Assembly (NCBI GenBank): GCA_900539115.1 | Contig: UQAQ01000002.1 | Location: forward strand, 1-64,000 | Length of the DNA: 64,000 bases | DNA from: an uncultured Roseburia sp. | Lineage (GTDB): Bacteria > Bacillota > Clostridia > Lachnospirales > Lachnospiraceae | Direction of reading: 5' to 3' | Part shown: one piece after another, positions 34,271-43,261 of the stretch | How the letters are laid out: every line of letters begins with the position of its first letter | Numbering within the stretch: position 1 is the first letter of the stretch | The notes under the pieces: generated by a model | Told to the model about the DNA's origin: nothing | Database searches by the model: none | The model's input: only the letters and a program-made list of their open reading frames with translations | Program-made: the position numbers and the translations under genes

Positions 34271-35050
34271 TTACCGCATTGATTTTCGGAAAGCACCGGG
34301 GGTAACTCCGGTGCTTTTTTTGAATTGCCGGATGAAGTGATATACCTGGCTATATCCCAGTTCAACTGAGATGTCAGCGACAGACATGTCCGTTGAAAGA
34401 AGATATTCTTTCGCAGTTGCAATTTTATTGTCAATGATATCTGACAGACATGTAGTGCCGAACGCTTTTTTATATAAAACCTGAAAATAAGCAGGAGACA
34501 AGGTGGTTTCTTTCGCAAGATCTTTTATTTTCCAATTCTTTGTCGGGTCAGCCAAAACTTTTTTTCGTATTGTCATCAGATTTTCAAAATAAGGAACATG
34601 AGAATTCTGATAGTGTTCGGCAGACCAGGATTCCCCAATACGTGACATGAGAAGCATCATTTGATGATATTGAATATCAAGGACATACTCGGTTGCTTCG
34701 TAATATTCCCGGCAGATCGCATGAATAATAGGATCAATTAAGTGGTGATTGTTAATTTTTATAGGTTTATTTAAAGGAAAGTGCAATTCTTTTAAAAAGC
34801 CATCCGTATCTCTTGGCAAAAAATGGATATAGTCATCGCAGTATGGTTTTGTAACAGAGAGATATTTGTAAGGGGTATAACCGGATATGATAACGACAGA
34901 TGGATCTGTAATTGTATACGTATTTTCGTATACTTGAAGTAAAGTCGGCGTTTTTATGTATAAAAGAAGAAAGTCGGCTATGCCAGATGCTCTGGAAAGG
35001 GAAATTCCGTCTTTATGTATGGTGTTATAAATAGCGTTGTGAATATGCAT
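34271..35050 (-). CDS. AraC-family transcriptional regulator
   Basis: The 259-residue protein has an N-terminal cupin-like sensing domain (about 1-150, with VVIISGYTPYKYLSV and HFPLNKPIKI) and a C-terminal AraC/XylS DNA-binding domain of two helix-turn-helix units: IKDLAKETTLSPAYFQVLYK then ISVELGYSQVYHFIRQFKKS, ending TGVTPGAFRKS. The start at ATG 35050 is supported by GGAGAG upstream. It is divergent from the secreted esterase and xylanase genes, so it is probably their activator, responding to a xylan-derived sugar. That link rests on position only. Confidence 0.85.
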   Translation of the reverse strand: MHIHNAIYNTIHKDGISLSRASGIADFLLLYIKTPTLLQVYENTYTITDPSVVIISGYTPYKYLSVTKPYCDDYIHFLPRDTDGFLKELHFPLNKPIKINNHHLIDPIIHAICREYYEATEYVLDIQYHQMMLLMSRIGESWSAEHYQNSHVPYFENLMTIRKKVLADPTKNWKIKDLAKETTLSPAYFQVLYKKAFGTTCLSDIIDNKIATAKEYLLSTDMSVADISVELGYSQVYHFIRQFKKSTGVTPGAFRKSMR

Positions 35051-35137
35051 AATATCTCTCCTTTTCAAAATAATATGTGTATTTATTGCAATTATACGAC
35101 ATTGAGAAACAAAATGCAAGGTTGTAAAATAAGAATA

Positions 35138-35155
35138 ATAAAATTGAAATTTTAT
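35138..35155. promoter_or_regulatory. Palindrome between the AraC and esterase genes
   Basis: ATAAAATT-GA-AATTTTAT is a perfect 8-bp inverted repeat in the 128-bp divergent gap, 23 bp before the esterase start. It may be an operator or only AT-rich symmetry. No other clear promoter is seen in this gap. Confidence 0.4.
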
Positions 35156-35178
35156 TTAGAAAGAATGGAGAGATGAAT

Positions 35179-36552
35179 ATGTTAACAAGAAAAACAAAGA
35201 AAGTGCTTGCCATCGTTCTTACTGGTGCTATTGCGTTGCCGGGAATGGCTTCCGGAACGTTGGTTTCCGCAAAAGCAAAATGTACCACAAAGAAGATGAC
35301 GCTTCAAGCAGGGAAAAAGAAAACAATTAAAATAAAAGGTAAGGTTAAGAAGGCGAAATATATGTTTAAATCTTCCAAACCATCGATTGCCAAAGTGAAT
35401 AAAAAAGGAACCGTGACAGCGAAAAAAGTGGGAAAGGCAGTGATTACGATAACAGAAAAGAAAAAAGCAAAGAAAATAGTAATTGGTAAAGTAAATGTAA
35501 TTGTAAAAAACAAAAAAGAAGTAAAGAAAACAGTAGAACCATCTACACAGCCATCAAAGGCTCCGGAAGCAACTGTTTCACAGACACCGGCAGCAAATGC
35601 TTCGCAAAGTCCTGTGTCAGCTGCACCAAGTGCACCGGCAGCAACTGCAACACCGTCGTCAACACCGACAGCATCACCAACTGTTACACCGACAGCATCG
35701 CCAAAGACGACACCGTACAATGGACCGGTTGCGTCTTCAAAAGCAAAATCATTTATTGATGAATCTTTTGATGTGCCGGAAGATTATGCAGAGGAATTGG
35801 ACGGTTATACATATGCGGAACCGCAGACAATTACCTACTATTCGAAAGTGTCAGAAGCAGATAGAAGAGCCGTTGTTTATCTTCCGGCAGATTATGATGC
35901 GAATAAAAAATATCCGATCATGTATCTCCTGCATGGCATCGGTGGAAGCGAAAATGAGTGGAAATCCGGTCTTCCGGAGTATATTACAGGAAATTTGAAT
36001 AAAGAGGGAAAAATTCCGGAAATGATCATTGTGTGCCCGAACCAGCTTGTTCAGGTGCCGGGTGAAAAAATGCCGAGTAATTACTTAGACCCGGGAAGAT
36101 TTGTGATGTTCAATCGTATGGTAGATGAATTGAGAACAAGCCTGATCCCATATATGGAGGAAAATTATTCTATTATGGAGGGACGCGATAATCATGCGAT
36201 CGCCGGTCTGTCAATGGGAGGAAGAACCAGTTTGTATTGTGGATTTTATATGTTGGATTACTTTAGTTACATCGGAGCTTTTGAACCGGCACCGGGAGTT
36301 CTTCCATACAGTGCAGAAGAGGGACTGTTTACGGAAGATACTTTCAAGATACCAAAAGAGTATCAGGACACTACGCTCATTATGATCCAGCAGGGAGATA
36401 ATGACACTGTAGTATCCGATAATCCGACGAAGTATCATAAAGCGTTAGAGAAAAATGGAGTACGCCATATGTTCAATAATGTGCCATATGGACATGACTG
36501 GAATGCATGGAGAGAAGGATTGTATAATTTTGCAAGACGAGTATTTCAGTAA
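35179..36552 (+). CDS. Secreted CE1-like esterase with Ig-like N-terminal module
   Basis: The 457-residue protein has a signal peptide (about 1-30, ending VSAKA), a Lys-rich Ig-like Big_2-type module (residues about 33-115: TLQAGKKKTIKIKGKVKKAK, SIAKVNKKGTVTAKKVGKAV), a Thr/Pro/Ser linker (120-180), and an alpha/beta-hydrolase of the esterase D / CE1 type (PIMYLLHGIGGSENEW, GLSMGGRTS with nucleophile S345, and GHDWNAW with H439). Relatives are feruloyl or acetyl-xylan esterases. ATG 35179 fits the GGAGAG spacing better than ATG 35173. It is followed 30 bp later by a GH10 xylanase with a similar module. Confidence 0.88.
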   Translation: MLTRKTKKVLAIVLTGAIALPGMASGTLVSAKAKCTTKKMTLQAGKKKTIKIKGKVKKAKYMFKSSKPSIAKVNKKGTVTAKKVGKAVITITEKKKAKKIVIGKVNVIVKNKKEVKKTVEPSTQPSKAPEATVSQTPAANASQSPVSAAPSAPAATATPSSTPTASPTVTPTASPKTTPYNGPVASSKAKSFIDESFDVPEDYAEELDGYTYAEPQTITYYSKVSEADRRAVVYLPADYDANKKYPIMYLLHGIGGSENEWKSGLPEYITGNLNKEGKIPEMIIVCPNQLVQVPGEKMPSNYLDPGRFVMFNRMVDELRTSLIPYMEENYSIMEGRDNHAIAGLSMGGRTSLYCGFYMLDYFSYIGAFEPAPGVLPYSAEEGLFTEDTFKIPKEYQDTTLIMIQQGDNDTVVSDNPTKYHKALEKNGVRHMFNNVPYGHDWNAWREGLYNFARRVFQ

Positions 36553-36582
36553 TTTTATAAAGAAAACAAGGAGGAAAAAGAA

Positions 36583-38238
36583 ATGAAGAGAAGAATGATT
36601 GCCAAACTGCTGGCAGGAGTTATGCTTGTGTCAGTGGCGGTTCCGGCCACAACTTGGACAGAGGCAGCAAAGAAGCCGGTTTTGTCAAAAAGATCAATTC
36701 GGTTAGAAGCCGGTAAAAAAACGACATTAAAAGTAAAAACGGCGAAGAAAGCAAGAGTTACTTGGAAAAGCAGTAAAAAGAGCGTTGTTTCCATTGGTAA
36801 AAAAACAAAAAAATCAGCACAGATCATTGCAAAGAAAAAAGGAACGGCAAAGATCAGCTGTAAGGTAAGACAGCAGAAAAAGAAATTTACCCTTGTCTGT
36901 AAGGTCAAAGTGACAAAGGCGAAGGTCAATCCTGTGAAGACGACTGCTCCGACAGTGATACCAAGTACAGTACCGGCGGCTTCCGGAACGCCAGCCGTTT
37001 CCGCTAAGCCTTCAGCCACGCCATCGGCAACACCGGAAGTGACATTGCCGCCTTTGAAGTCGGATAGCATTTTGGAAAACTATGAAGATGTTTTTGGACA
37101 TCTTGGAACCTGCGTAAATTACGGTTCGAATCCGAGTACGAGTCAACTTCAGGACGAGAAGACGCTGGCATTTGTCAAAAAACATTTTAACAGTATCACG
37201 ATGGAAAATGAGATGAAACCGGACGCGGTTCTTGGTTCCAAAGTGACAATGATCACAAAAGAAGAGGCGGAAAAACTGGGTTACATTATTCCTGATAATT
37301 ATAAGGAAACGAGTGTTCCAAAGTTGAATTTTGATCGAATTGACAAAATATTACAGACAGCTTATGATAACGGTCTTGGACTCCGTGGTCATACCCTTTT
37401 GTGGCACAGCCAGACACCGGCGTGGTTCTTTGGAATTGATTATGACGCTGACGAAGATGCCGTAGATGAGGATACGATGGATGCAAGAATTGATTTTTAT
37501 GTATCGACTGTAATGGATCATGTAATGCAGAAAGAAAAAGAAATTGCAGGTGAAACCGGTAAGATCGTATATGCATGGGATGTTGTAAATGAATATCTTC
37601 ATCGGGGAAGAGCATGGTCTCTTAACTGGACGAGTGTTTACGGAGATATGAAAGGAACGCCGTCTTATGTAAAACGTGCATTTGAGCGTGCCTATGAGAT
37701 GTTGGAAAAATATGATGCAACAGATAAAGTTACATTATTTTACAATGACTATGATACTTATTTTGAAGTAGAGGATCTTCTTGCCCTTGTCAATTTTATA
37801 AATGAAGGGGAAAAAGCAAAAATCTGCTCCGGAATCGGTATGCAGAGCCATGTAGATATCAAAAGACCGACGATTGAAGAGTATGGTGCAGCGTTGGAGA
37901 AATTTATGGCGGCAGGATACGAAGTTCAGATCACAGAACTTGACTTTACCATTAATTTCAATACCGACGGAAGCAATCCTTCGTATGATTACAAAAACGA
38001 AGGGGAAACGATAGAAGAGCAGGCAGCCTTTGTGAAAGATTTTATGGAGATGGTGATCGCAAAGCAGAAAAACCGCGATAAGACAGTAAGCCCGAAAGGA
38101 ATTACCGGGCTCACGATTTGGGGGCTTTACGATAGCATTTCCTGGAGAGGTAAGAGCCAGCCATTGCTTTTTGGTACTTCGATTGATGATCCTAAGCCGG
38201 CATTTCAGGCATTTTTAGAGGCATCGCGTACAAAGTAA
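36583..38238 (+). CDS. Secreted GH10 endo-1,4-beta-xylanase with Ig-like N-terminal module
   Basis: The 551-residue protein has a signal peptide (1-27), a basic Ig-like module (about 30-110: RLEAGKKTTLKVKTAKKARV, WKSSKKSVVSIGKKTKKSA), a Thr/Pro linker (115-155), and a GH10 catalytic barrel: NSITMENEMKPD, LRGHTLLWHSQTPAWFF, WDVVNEYLHRG (acid/base E337) and VQITELDFTI (nucleophile E452), then GLTIWGLYDSISWR. It should cut the xylan backbone outside the cell. Its module resembles that of the preceding esterase and the final domains of the 1301-residue protein at 39341, hinting at a shared surface attachment. No LPXTG or dockerin is visible. Confidence 0.94.
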   Translation: MKRRMIAKLLAGVMLVSVAVPATTWTEAAKKPVLSKRSIRLEAGKKTTLKVKTAKKARVTWKSSKKSVVSIGKKTKKSAQIIAKKKGTAKISCKVRQQKKKFTLVCKVKVTKAKVNPVKTTAPTVIPSTVPAASGTPAVSAKPSATPSATPEVTLPPLKSDSILENYEDVFGHLGTCVNYGSNPSTSQLQDEKTLAFVKKHFNSITMENEMKPDAVLGSKVTMITKEEAEKLGYIIPDNYKETSVPKLNFDRIDKILQTAYDNGLGLRGHTLLWHSQTPAWFFGIDYDADEDAVDEDTMDARIDFYVSTVMDHVMQKEKEIAGETGKIVYAWDVVNEYLHRGRAWSLNWTSVYGDMKGTPSYVKRAFERAYEMLEKYDATDKVTLFYNDYDTYFEVEDLLALVNFINEGEKAKICSGIGMQSHVDIKRPTIEEYGAALEKFMAAGYEVQITELDFTINFNTDGSNPSYDYKNEGETIEEQAAFVKDFMEMVIAKQKNRDKTVSPKGITGLTIWGLYDSISWRGKSQPLLFGTSIDDPKPAFQAFLEASRTK

Positions 38239-38287
38239 AAAATTGTTTTTTGGTTATGTTGTATAGGAAGGTATTTTAAAAATAGAG

Positions 38288-38364
38288 AACCCTCTTTCTA
38301 CTTGAAACACCGTTTGAATTATATTATAATTTGAGGTGGAATACGGATAGAAAGAGGGTTTTTG
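38288..38364 (+). terminator. Hairpin enclosing the maf promoter
   Basis: AACCCTCTTTCTA (38288-38300) and TAGAAAGAGGGTT (38348-38360) are a perfect 13-bp inverted repeat followed by TTTTG. The 47-bp loop holds the maf promoter and the right arm holds its AAAGAGGG ribosome binding site. For transcripts from the xylanase gene it would act as a terminator. Confidence 0.7.
38302..38330 (+). promoter_or_regulatory. maf promoter
   Basis: TTGAAA (38302-38307) and TATAAT (38325-38330) with exactly 17-bp spacing, inside the hairpin loop. Confidence 0.8.
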
Positions 38365-38365
38365 T

Positions 38366-38953
38366 ATGGAAAAACGAGTGATACTGGCGTCAGGATCGCC
38401 AAGAAGAAAAGAATTGATGAAAATGATCATGGATTCTTTTGAAGTGCATGTTTCGGATTGTGAAGAGATTATTACGAGTGATGTGCCGTCAGAAGTGACC
38501 AAAGAATTGGCAAAGCAGAAAGCAGAAGCGGTGTTTAAGGAGATTTTGCAGAAAGAAAAAGAGGTCCTTGTAATTGGAGCCGATACGGTGGTCAGCCTGC
38601 AGGGGAAAATATACGGCAAACCAAAAGACAGAGAAGAAGCATTTGTTATGCTGTCGAGTCTGCAGGGGCGAACACATGAAGTGACGACAGGAGTAGTTCT
38701 GCTTACGGTGATAGCGGGTAAAATAACGCAGTGCGATGTTTTTTCGGAAACAACAGAGGTAGAGGTGGCACCTATGACCGCAAAAGAAATCGAAGCCTAT
38801 ATAGAGACAGGAGACTGCTATGATAAAGCAGGGGCTTATGGCATCCAAGGTGTATTTTCCAAACATATCGCTGGGGTAAAGGGAGATTATTTTAATGTAG
38901 TAGGGTTCCCAATACACCGAATTTACGAGGCTTTCAAAAAAATCAAAAAATAA
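38366..38953 (+). CDS. maf: Maf-family nucleotide pyrophosphatase
   Basis: This 195-residue protein begins VILASGSPRRKELM, the SxSPRR signature of Maf, and has IGADTVVSLQGKIYGKPKD (DTVV with GKPxD), YDKAGAYGIQGVFSKH and a FPIHRIYEA ending. Maf proteins hydrolyse non-canonical or excess nucleoside triphosphates such as dTTP, UTP or their modified forms, and can arrest septation. The ATG follows an AAAGAGGG site 8 bp upstream that lies in the right arm of the hairpin. It is downstream of the xylanase but transcriptionally separate. A tRNA gene follows. Confidence 0.95.
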   Translation: MEKRVILASGSPRRKELMKMIMDSFEVHVSDCEEIITSDVPSEVTKELAKQKAEAVFKEILQKEKEVLVIGADTVVSLQGKIYGKPKDREEAFVMLSSLQGRTHEVTTGVVLLTVIAGKITQCDVFSETTEVEVAPMTAKEIEAYIETGDCYDKAGAYGIQGVFSKHIAGVKGDYFNVVGFPIHRIYEAFKKIKK

Positions 38954-38975
38954 TCAAAAAAAATTAAAATTTTCC

Positions 38976-39004
38976 TTGACTTTTATGTAAACCTTATGTA
39001 TAAT
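38976..39004 (+). promoter_or_regulatory. tRNA-Gly promoter
   Basis: TTGACT (38976-38981) and TATAAT (38999-39004) are separated by exactly 17 bp, 36 bp upstream of the tRNA. Confidence 0.8.
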
Positions 39005-39040
39005 AATGATTGTCGCTGAGAGATACGGCGACAACAAAAT

Positions 39041-39113
39041 GCGCGAGTGGCTCAGTTGGTAGAGCACAACCTTGCCAAGGTTGGGGCCGCGGGTTCGAGT
39101 CCCGTCTCGCGCT
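39041..39113 (+). tRNA. tRNA-Gly (anticodon GCC)
   Basis: The 73-nt sequence has acceptor GCGCGAG paired with CTCGCGC (39106-39112), a CTCAGTTGGTAGAGCA D arm, an anticodon arm CAACC-TTGCCAA-GGTTG with GCC at 39074-39076, and GGTTCGAGTCC in the T arm. CCA is not encoded. A T-rich run follows that may terminate transcription. Confidence 0.96.
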
Positions 39114-39191
39114 TCTTTTTTTATATTTTTTTAGGCTGGCCATCCAGCAGATTCCCGGTACAGATGAAAAATAAATAGGAGCGTCCAAAGG

Positions 39192-39297
39192 TTGAAAACG
39201 GATGAAAATTATTGTATAATAATTTTAACGGAATAGTTACCTATAAAATAGAATCATATCATAATTTTTGACACAAAATGCCGATAAAATTTATATA
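39192..39297 (+). promoter_or_regulatory. Promoter region for the Ig-like surface protein gene
   Basis: TTGACA (39268-39273) is followed after 18 bp by TATATA (39292-39297). A second candidate, TTGAAA with TATAAT, lies at about 39192-39225. Both point to the 1301-residue gene starting at 39341. Confidence 0.5.
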
Positions 39298-39340
39298 TAG
39301 ATTGAGGCTTTCAGCAAAAAAGCAGAAAGGATAAAAAGTT

Positions 39341-42300
39341 ATGAAAAAAAGTGAAAAAAAGAAAAAACATATAATATGGAAATGGGGCAGCATCTTTCTT
39401 GTACTCTGTATTGCAGTGGCGGGACTATGCTTTTGTCTGGGGGATAAATCGGATGCGGCAGAGGGACTGTATCTGACATGTGATGGATATCAGTTAAATG
39501 CCCAGACGGCATATCAGATGAAAAACCGCCAGGCGACGTTGATCCTGGGGTCGGAAGATTCGCCGATCTATGCGGATCCGAATCTGTATGAGATCAAATG
39601 GTCGATAGAGACCGGAAAGGATATCGCAGAAATCCAGCAGGGAAGCAGCCAGATTTATGGTATCGTAACGGCAAAAAATCCGGGTGAAGTAACTGTACTT
39701 GCTACGGTTTACAATAAAGTGGCAAGTGGTCTGGGACCGGTTATCGGTAGTGTTACCTGTAAGATTCAGGTCGTATTTGCCGTAGATACTTCACAAAATG
39801 ATAATGTGTTCAAAAAGCCATATGAGGATTCGCAGGATAAGGCGATTTTCCTTCGTACAACGGACAAACCGGTACCGCTTACATTGAACTATGGTAGTTC
39901 CAGTGAAGCACAGTGGACGGTGGCAAACTCAGAAGTAGCAGATGTGTCTGCAACCGGTGTCGTTACGCCAAAGGGAGCCGGTATGACGAAGATCACGGCG
40001 ACGTATACGCCAAAGGACAGTCCGGAGATTACCTATTCGACGACGATAGATGTATACGTTTATCCGAGTATCAGTGAGACGGATTCCAATTACGGAAATC
40101 TGAAGACGATAAAAATGGATACCGGTGGAACGATTTATACGGATGCGAACTTTATGAATAATATCGAAGGCATAAAAAATAAGATGGACTGGGTTATCAA
40201 GCGGGACAGCGGTGGAAGTGAAGAAGTCATCGCAGATTCGCTTACCAAGAAATCGGATCTGATTGAAATCAGTCCGGAATCCAGCCGTTCCAATCAGCTT
40301 CGAGTAACCGCAAAAGCAGGATTGTACCGTGTGTATTTTTATCCGCATGGTGCGTATGAGAGCGAGCAGAAGTACATAGATGAAGATGTGTATGCACCGA
40401 CGGTATTGAATTTGTATGTGTATGCAAGTCCAAATGATTATAAAGAAACGATTGCCATTCATGATACCTATGATATCGCAAAGGCATTCAACCTTTCGAC
40501 GGAAGAATTTTTGAAATATTTTGAAGTGCAGCCGAAAGATTTTAAAAACTATGCTTCTTATAAAGATGGTGTAATCACGGCATTGGAAAAGAATAACAAG
40601 GTTACGACAAAGGTAAATGCAGAAGTAACGGTTCGACCGGAATACGAGTCGTATATCCGATCGCTTCTTCCTGCGAGCAGTACCGTGATGGATAAAGGAT
40701 ATTTTAATATCGAGATCACCATCGCTGATGTATTCAAGTTAAATCAGAACTATATTACGGTATACAAGGGAAGTGAGACGAATTTAAGCGCTTACTTCAA
40801 TGATACACAGGTTTTGGATGTTGAATGGTCTTCCAGTGATCCGGATTATGCGACGGTAGATGAGACGGGTAAAGTGACCGCAAAAAAAGTAACGACAGAT
40901 GATGTTGTTATCACGGCAAAATACCAAAATGGACCTGGATCTCCGACAGCCACTTGTATGGTTCGTATCGTAGATACACCAAATAAGTTTGATATCGATC
41001 CGGCCAATGCAAAATTAAATGTTGGCGAGAGTATCGTTGTCAAGATCAAAGGAAATCCGGATGTATCACAGGTTCCGACTTCCTGGTGGTCTTATGATAA
41101 TAGATATGTGAATGTAGAATTCGATAACAATGGTAAGACGGCGACCATTACAGCAAAAGCACCAACGGGGGATGGCTCGACGACAGAGGTCGTATTTAAC
41201 AATCCGAACACGGATGAGAAAGACGATCCAAGGTGTAAGATCACGATTGTTGTACCATATGAGACGATGAAACTGACAGAAGAAAATCTGACGATGAAAG
41301 TCGGTGCGACACACCAGTTAAAATACACGTATACACCGAATAATGTAACAGATAAAACACCGGAGTGGACATCATTGGATACCAATGTCGTAACCGTTGA
41401 TGAAAATGGTTATCTGACTGCGGTAAATCCGGGTACGACGATTGTAATGTTATCGCCAAAATACAATCCAAATAAAGTATATGCCCAGTGTACGGTTACA
41501 GTTGTGTCGAAGTGTGAGGAAATTACGCTGACTCCAAATGAACTGACCCTGAATGTCGGCGATACACAGTATGTAGATGTAGCGCTGGCACCGGAAGGAT
41601 GTAATTCTGAGCTGACGATTGAAGTGGGCGACGAGAATATATTGGATTATGAATACAAACCAAATAACCGCATCATCAATATTACCGGTAAAAAAGCAGG
41701 TGTAACGACCATCAATGTAGGCGCAGACGATGCGACAAGAAAGTCCATAAAGGTAACAGTGTTGCAGCCATGTAATGATTTGGCGTTCTCGCCAAATGCC
41801 TATGAGATGATCGCGGGAGAGACATATACACCAAACTTGGTTAAGACACCGGATGACAGTACCGATGCCATTACCTGGGTATCTTACAATCCGGAAGTTG
41901 CGGATGTAGATGAAAAAGGTGTGATCACGGCAAAGAAGACAGGGGTGACCTTTATTCAGGCGACTTCGGCTTCCGGAAGAGTGGCAGTCATTCAGATCAC
42001 GGTAAAAGAGACATTAACAGCAGTTACCTTAAAACCGGAAAAAGCGACGATTGAAGTAGGAGAAAGCATGACGCTTACGCCGGACTTCCTTCCGGCAGCT
42101 GCGTATGATAAGTCGATGGAATGGAGCATTGCAGACCCTTCTATTGCAAAATTGGAGAACCAGGGGGAATCCAGTGTGAAAGTAACCGGTTTGAAGGGCG
42201 GCATTACGTTGATCAAAGGTGTTGCTAAGAGTGGTGGCTTTGTAGTAAGCTGCTTGTTGACGGTTACAGAAAAGTCTACATCTGTAGAAGTTAATCCGAC

Positions 42301-43246
42301 CTCGAAGTTTTTGCAGAAAGGTAAGAGGTTTACGATTAAAGCGACGGTTACTTCTGCGACAGCGACGAATAAGTCCGTAAAATGGAAAAGTTCTAAAAAA
42401 TCCGTTGCCAGTGTTACTTCGAAGGGAGTTGTAAAAGGAAAGAAAATTGGAACCGCTTACATAACGGCAACTGCCAAAGACGGCTCCGGTGCTTTTGCAA
42501 GATGTAAAGTACGAGTAGTACGAAAAGTGACGAAGATTACATTAAATAAATATACAGCAAAACTGCTGGTCGGAAAGACTTTGAAGTTAAAAGCCAAAGT
42601 ACATCCGAAAAATGCAACGATTAAGAGCGTTGCCTGGAGTTCAAGTGATAATTCCATCGCGACGGTAGATGCTTCCGGGCGAGTGCAGGGTCTGGCAGCC
42701 GGAATGGTTAAGATTCGTGCTAAAGCGAAAGACGGTTCCGGAAAGTCAGCAGTATGTCTGATCACGGTTTCAGATCCGATTCCGGCGACCGGAGTCGATG
42801 TGACAAATAATGATCTGATTGTAGCAAAAGGACGTCAGATTCAGTCGGGTATTACAATCGCACCTTCCAATTCAACGGATAAGATCAAATATTATTCAGA
42901 TAATCCGGCAGTTGCGAGAATTAACAAACGTGGAAAGATTTATGCAAATCGCGTAGGTCAGGCTACGGTTTATGGTGAAACGTCCAATGGACAGGTAGGA
43001 TATGCCGATGTCCTCGTCGTTACGTTGAATCGAAGAAGCCTGCCACTCCGACTGTATGATACGGAGACACTTCGGGTAAATGAGATATCGACAGGAGTAA
43101 CCTGGCATTCCCAGAATCCATTGATCGCGTCGGTAGATTCTACCGGAAAAGTAGTCGGAAGGCGGAGAGGTGTTACGAGAATTTATGCGACAGTAAGAGG
43201 CTTGAAGTTGTCGTGTAAAGTAACAGTATCGGATATCAATGGATAG
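39341..43246 (+). CDS. Very large exported protein with many Ig-like (Big_2) domains
   Basis: The 1301-residue product has a basic start, one membrane helix at about 12-32 (WGSIFLVLCIAVAGLCFCLG) and then a long array of about ten Ig-like bacterial domains of Big_2 type. Repeated hallmarks are V(D/S)xxGxVTAKKxG and AxYTPK-like strands, for example VSATGVVTPKGAGMTKITAT, VDENGYLTAVNPGTTIVMLS, VTSKGVVKGKKIGTAYITAT and VDASGRVQGLAAGMVKIRA. No LPXTG, S-layer or catalytic motif is seen, so it is likely anchored by its N-terminal helix and reaches out from the membrane. It lies between tRNA-Gly and recN. Such proteins often mediate adhesion, but function is not shown. Confidence 0.85.
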   Translation: MKKSEKKKKHIIWKWGSIFLVLCIAVAGLCFCLGDKSDAAEGLYLTCDGYQLNAQTAYQMKNRQATLILGSEDSPIYADPNLYEIKWSIETGKDIAEIQQGSSQIYGIVTAKNPGEVTVLATVYNKVASGLGPVIGSVTCKIQVVFAVDTSQNDNVFKKPYEDSQDKAIFLRTTDKPVPLTLNYGSSSEAQWTVANSEVADVSATGVVTPKGAGMTKITATYTPKDSPEITYSTTIDVYVYPSISETDSNYGNLKTIKMDTGGTIYTDANFMNNIEGIKNKMDWVIKRDSGGSEEVIADSLTKKSDLIEISPESSRSNQLRVTAKAGLYRVYFYPHGAYESEQKYIDEDVYAPTVLNLYVYASPNDYKETIAIHDTYDIAKAFNLSTEEFLKYFEVQPKDFKNYASYKDGVITALEKNNKVTTKVNAEVTVRPEYESYIRSLLPASSTVMDKGYFNIEITIADVFKLNQNYITVYKGSETNLSAYFNDTQVLDVEWSSSDPDYATVDETGKVTAKKVTTDDVVITAKYQNGPGSPTATCMVRIVDTPNKFDIDPANAKLNVGESIVVKIKGNPDVSQVPTSWWSYDNRYVNVEFDNNGKTATITAKAPTGDGSTTEVVFNNPNTDEKDDPRCKITIVVPYETMKLTEENLTMKVGATHQLKYTYTPNNVTDKTPEWTSLDTNVVTVDENGYLTAVNPGTTIVMLSPKYNPNKVYAQCTVTVVSKCEEITLTPNELTLNVGDTQYVDVALAPEGCNSELTIEVGDENILDYEYKPNNRIINITGKKAGVTTINVGADDATRKSIKVTVLQPCNDLAFSPNAYEMIAGETYTPNLVKTPDDSTDAITWVSYNPEVADVDEKGVITAKKTGVTFIQATSASGRVAVIQITVKETLTAVTLKPEKATIEVGESMTLTPDFLPAAAYDKSMEWSIADPSIAKLENQGESSVKVTGLKGGITLIKGVAKSGGFVVSCLLTVTEKSTSVEVNPTSKFLQKGKRFTIKATVTSATATNKSVKWKSSKKSVASVTSKGVVKGKKIGTAYITATAKDGSGAFARCKVRVVRKVTKITLNKYTAKLLVGKTLKLKAKVHPKNATIKSVAWSSSDNSIATVDASGRVQGLAAGMVKIRAKAKDGSGKSAVCLITVSDPIPATGVDVTNNDLIVAKGRQIQSGITIAPSNSTDKIKYYSDNPAVARINKRGKIYANRVGQATVYGETSNGQVGYADVLVVTLNRRSLPLRLYDTETLRVNEISTGVTWHSQNPLIASVDSTGKVVGRRRGVTRIYATVRGLKLSCKVTVSDING

Positions 43247-43261
43247 GACAGGAGGAGTTGT

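Noticed and set aside
35138..35155. The palindrome as a firm AraC operator
   Set aside because: AraC-type proteins usually bind direct half-sites and the repeat is pure AT. It is listed only as a weak candidate.
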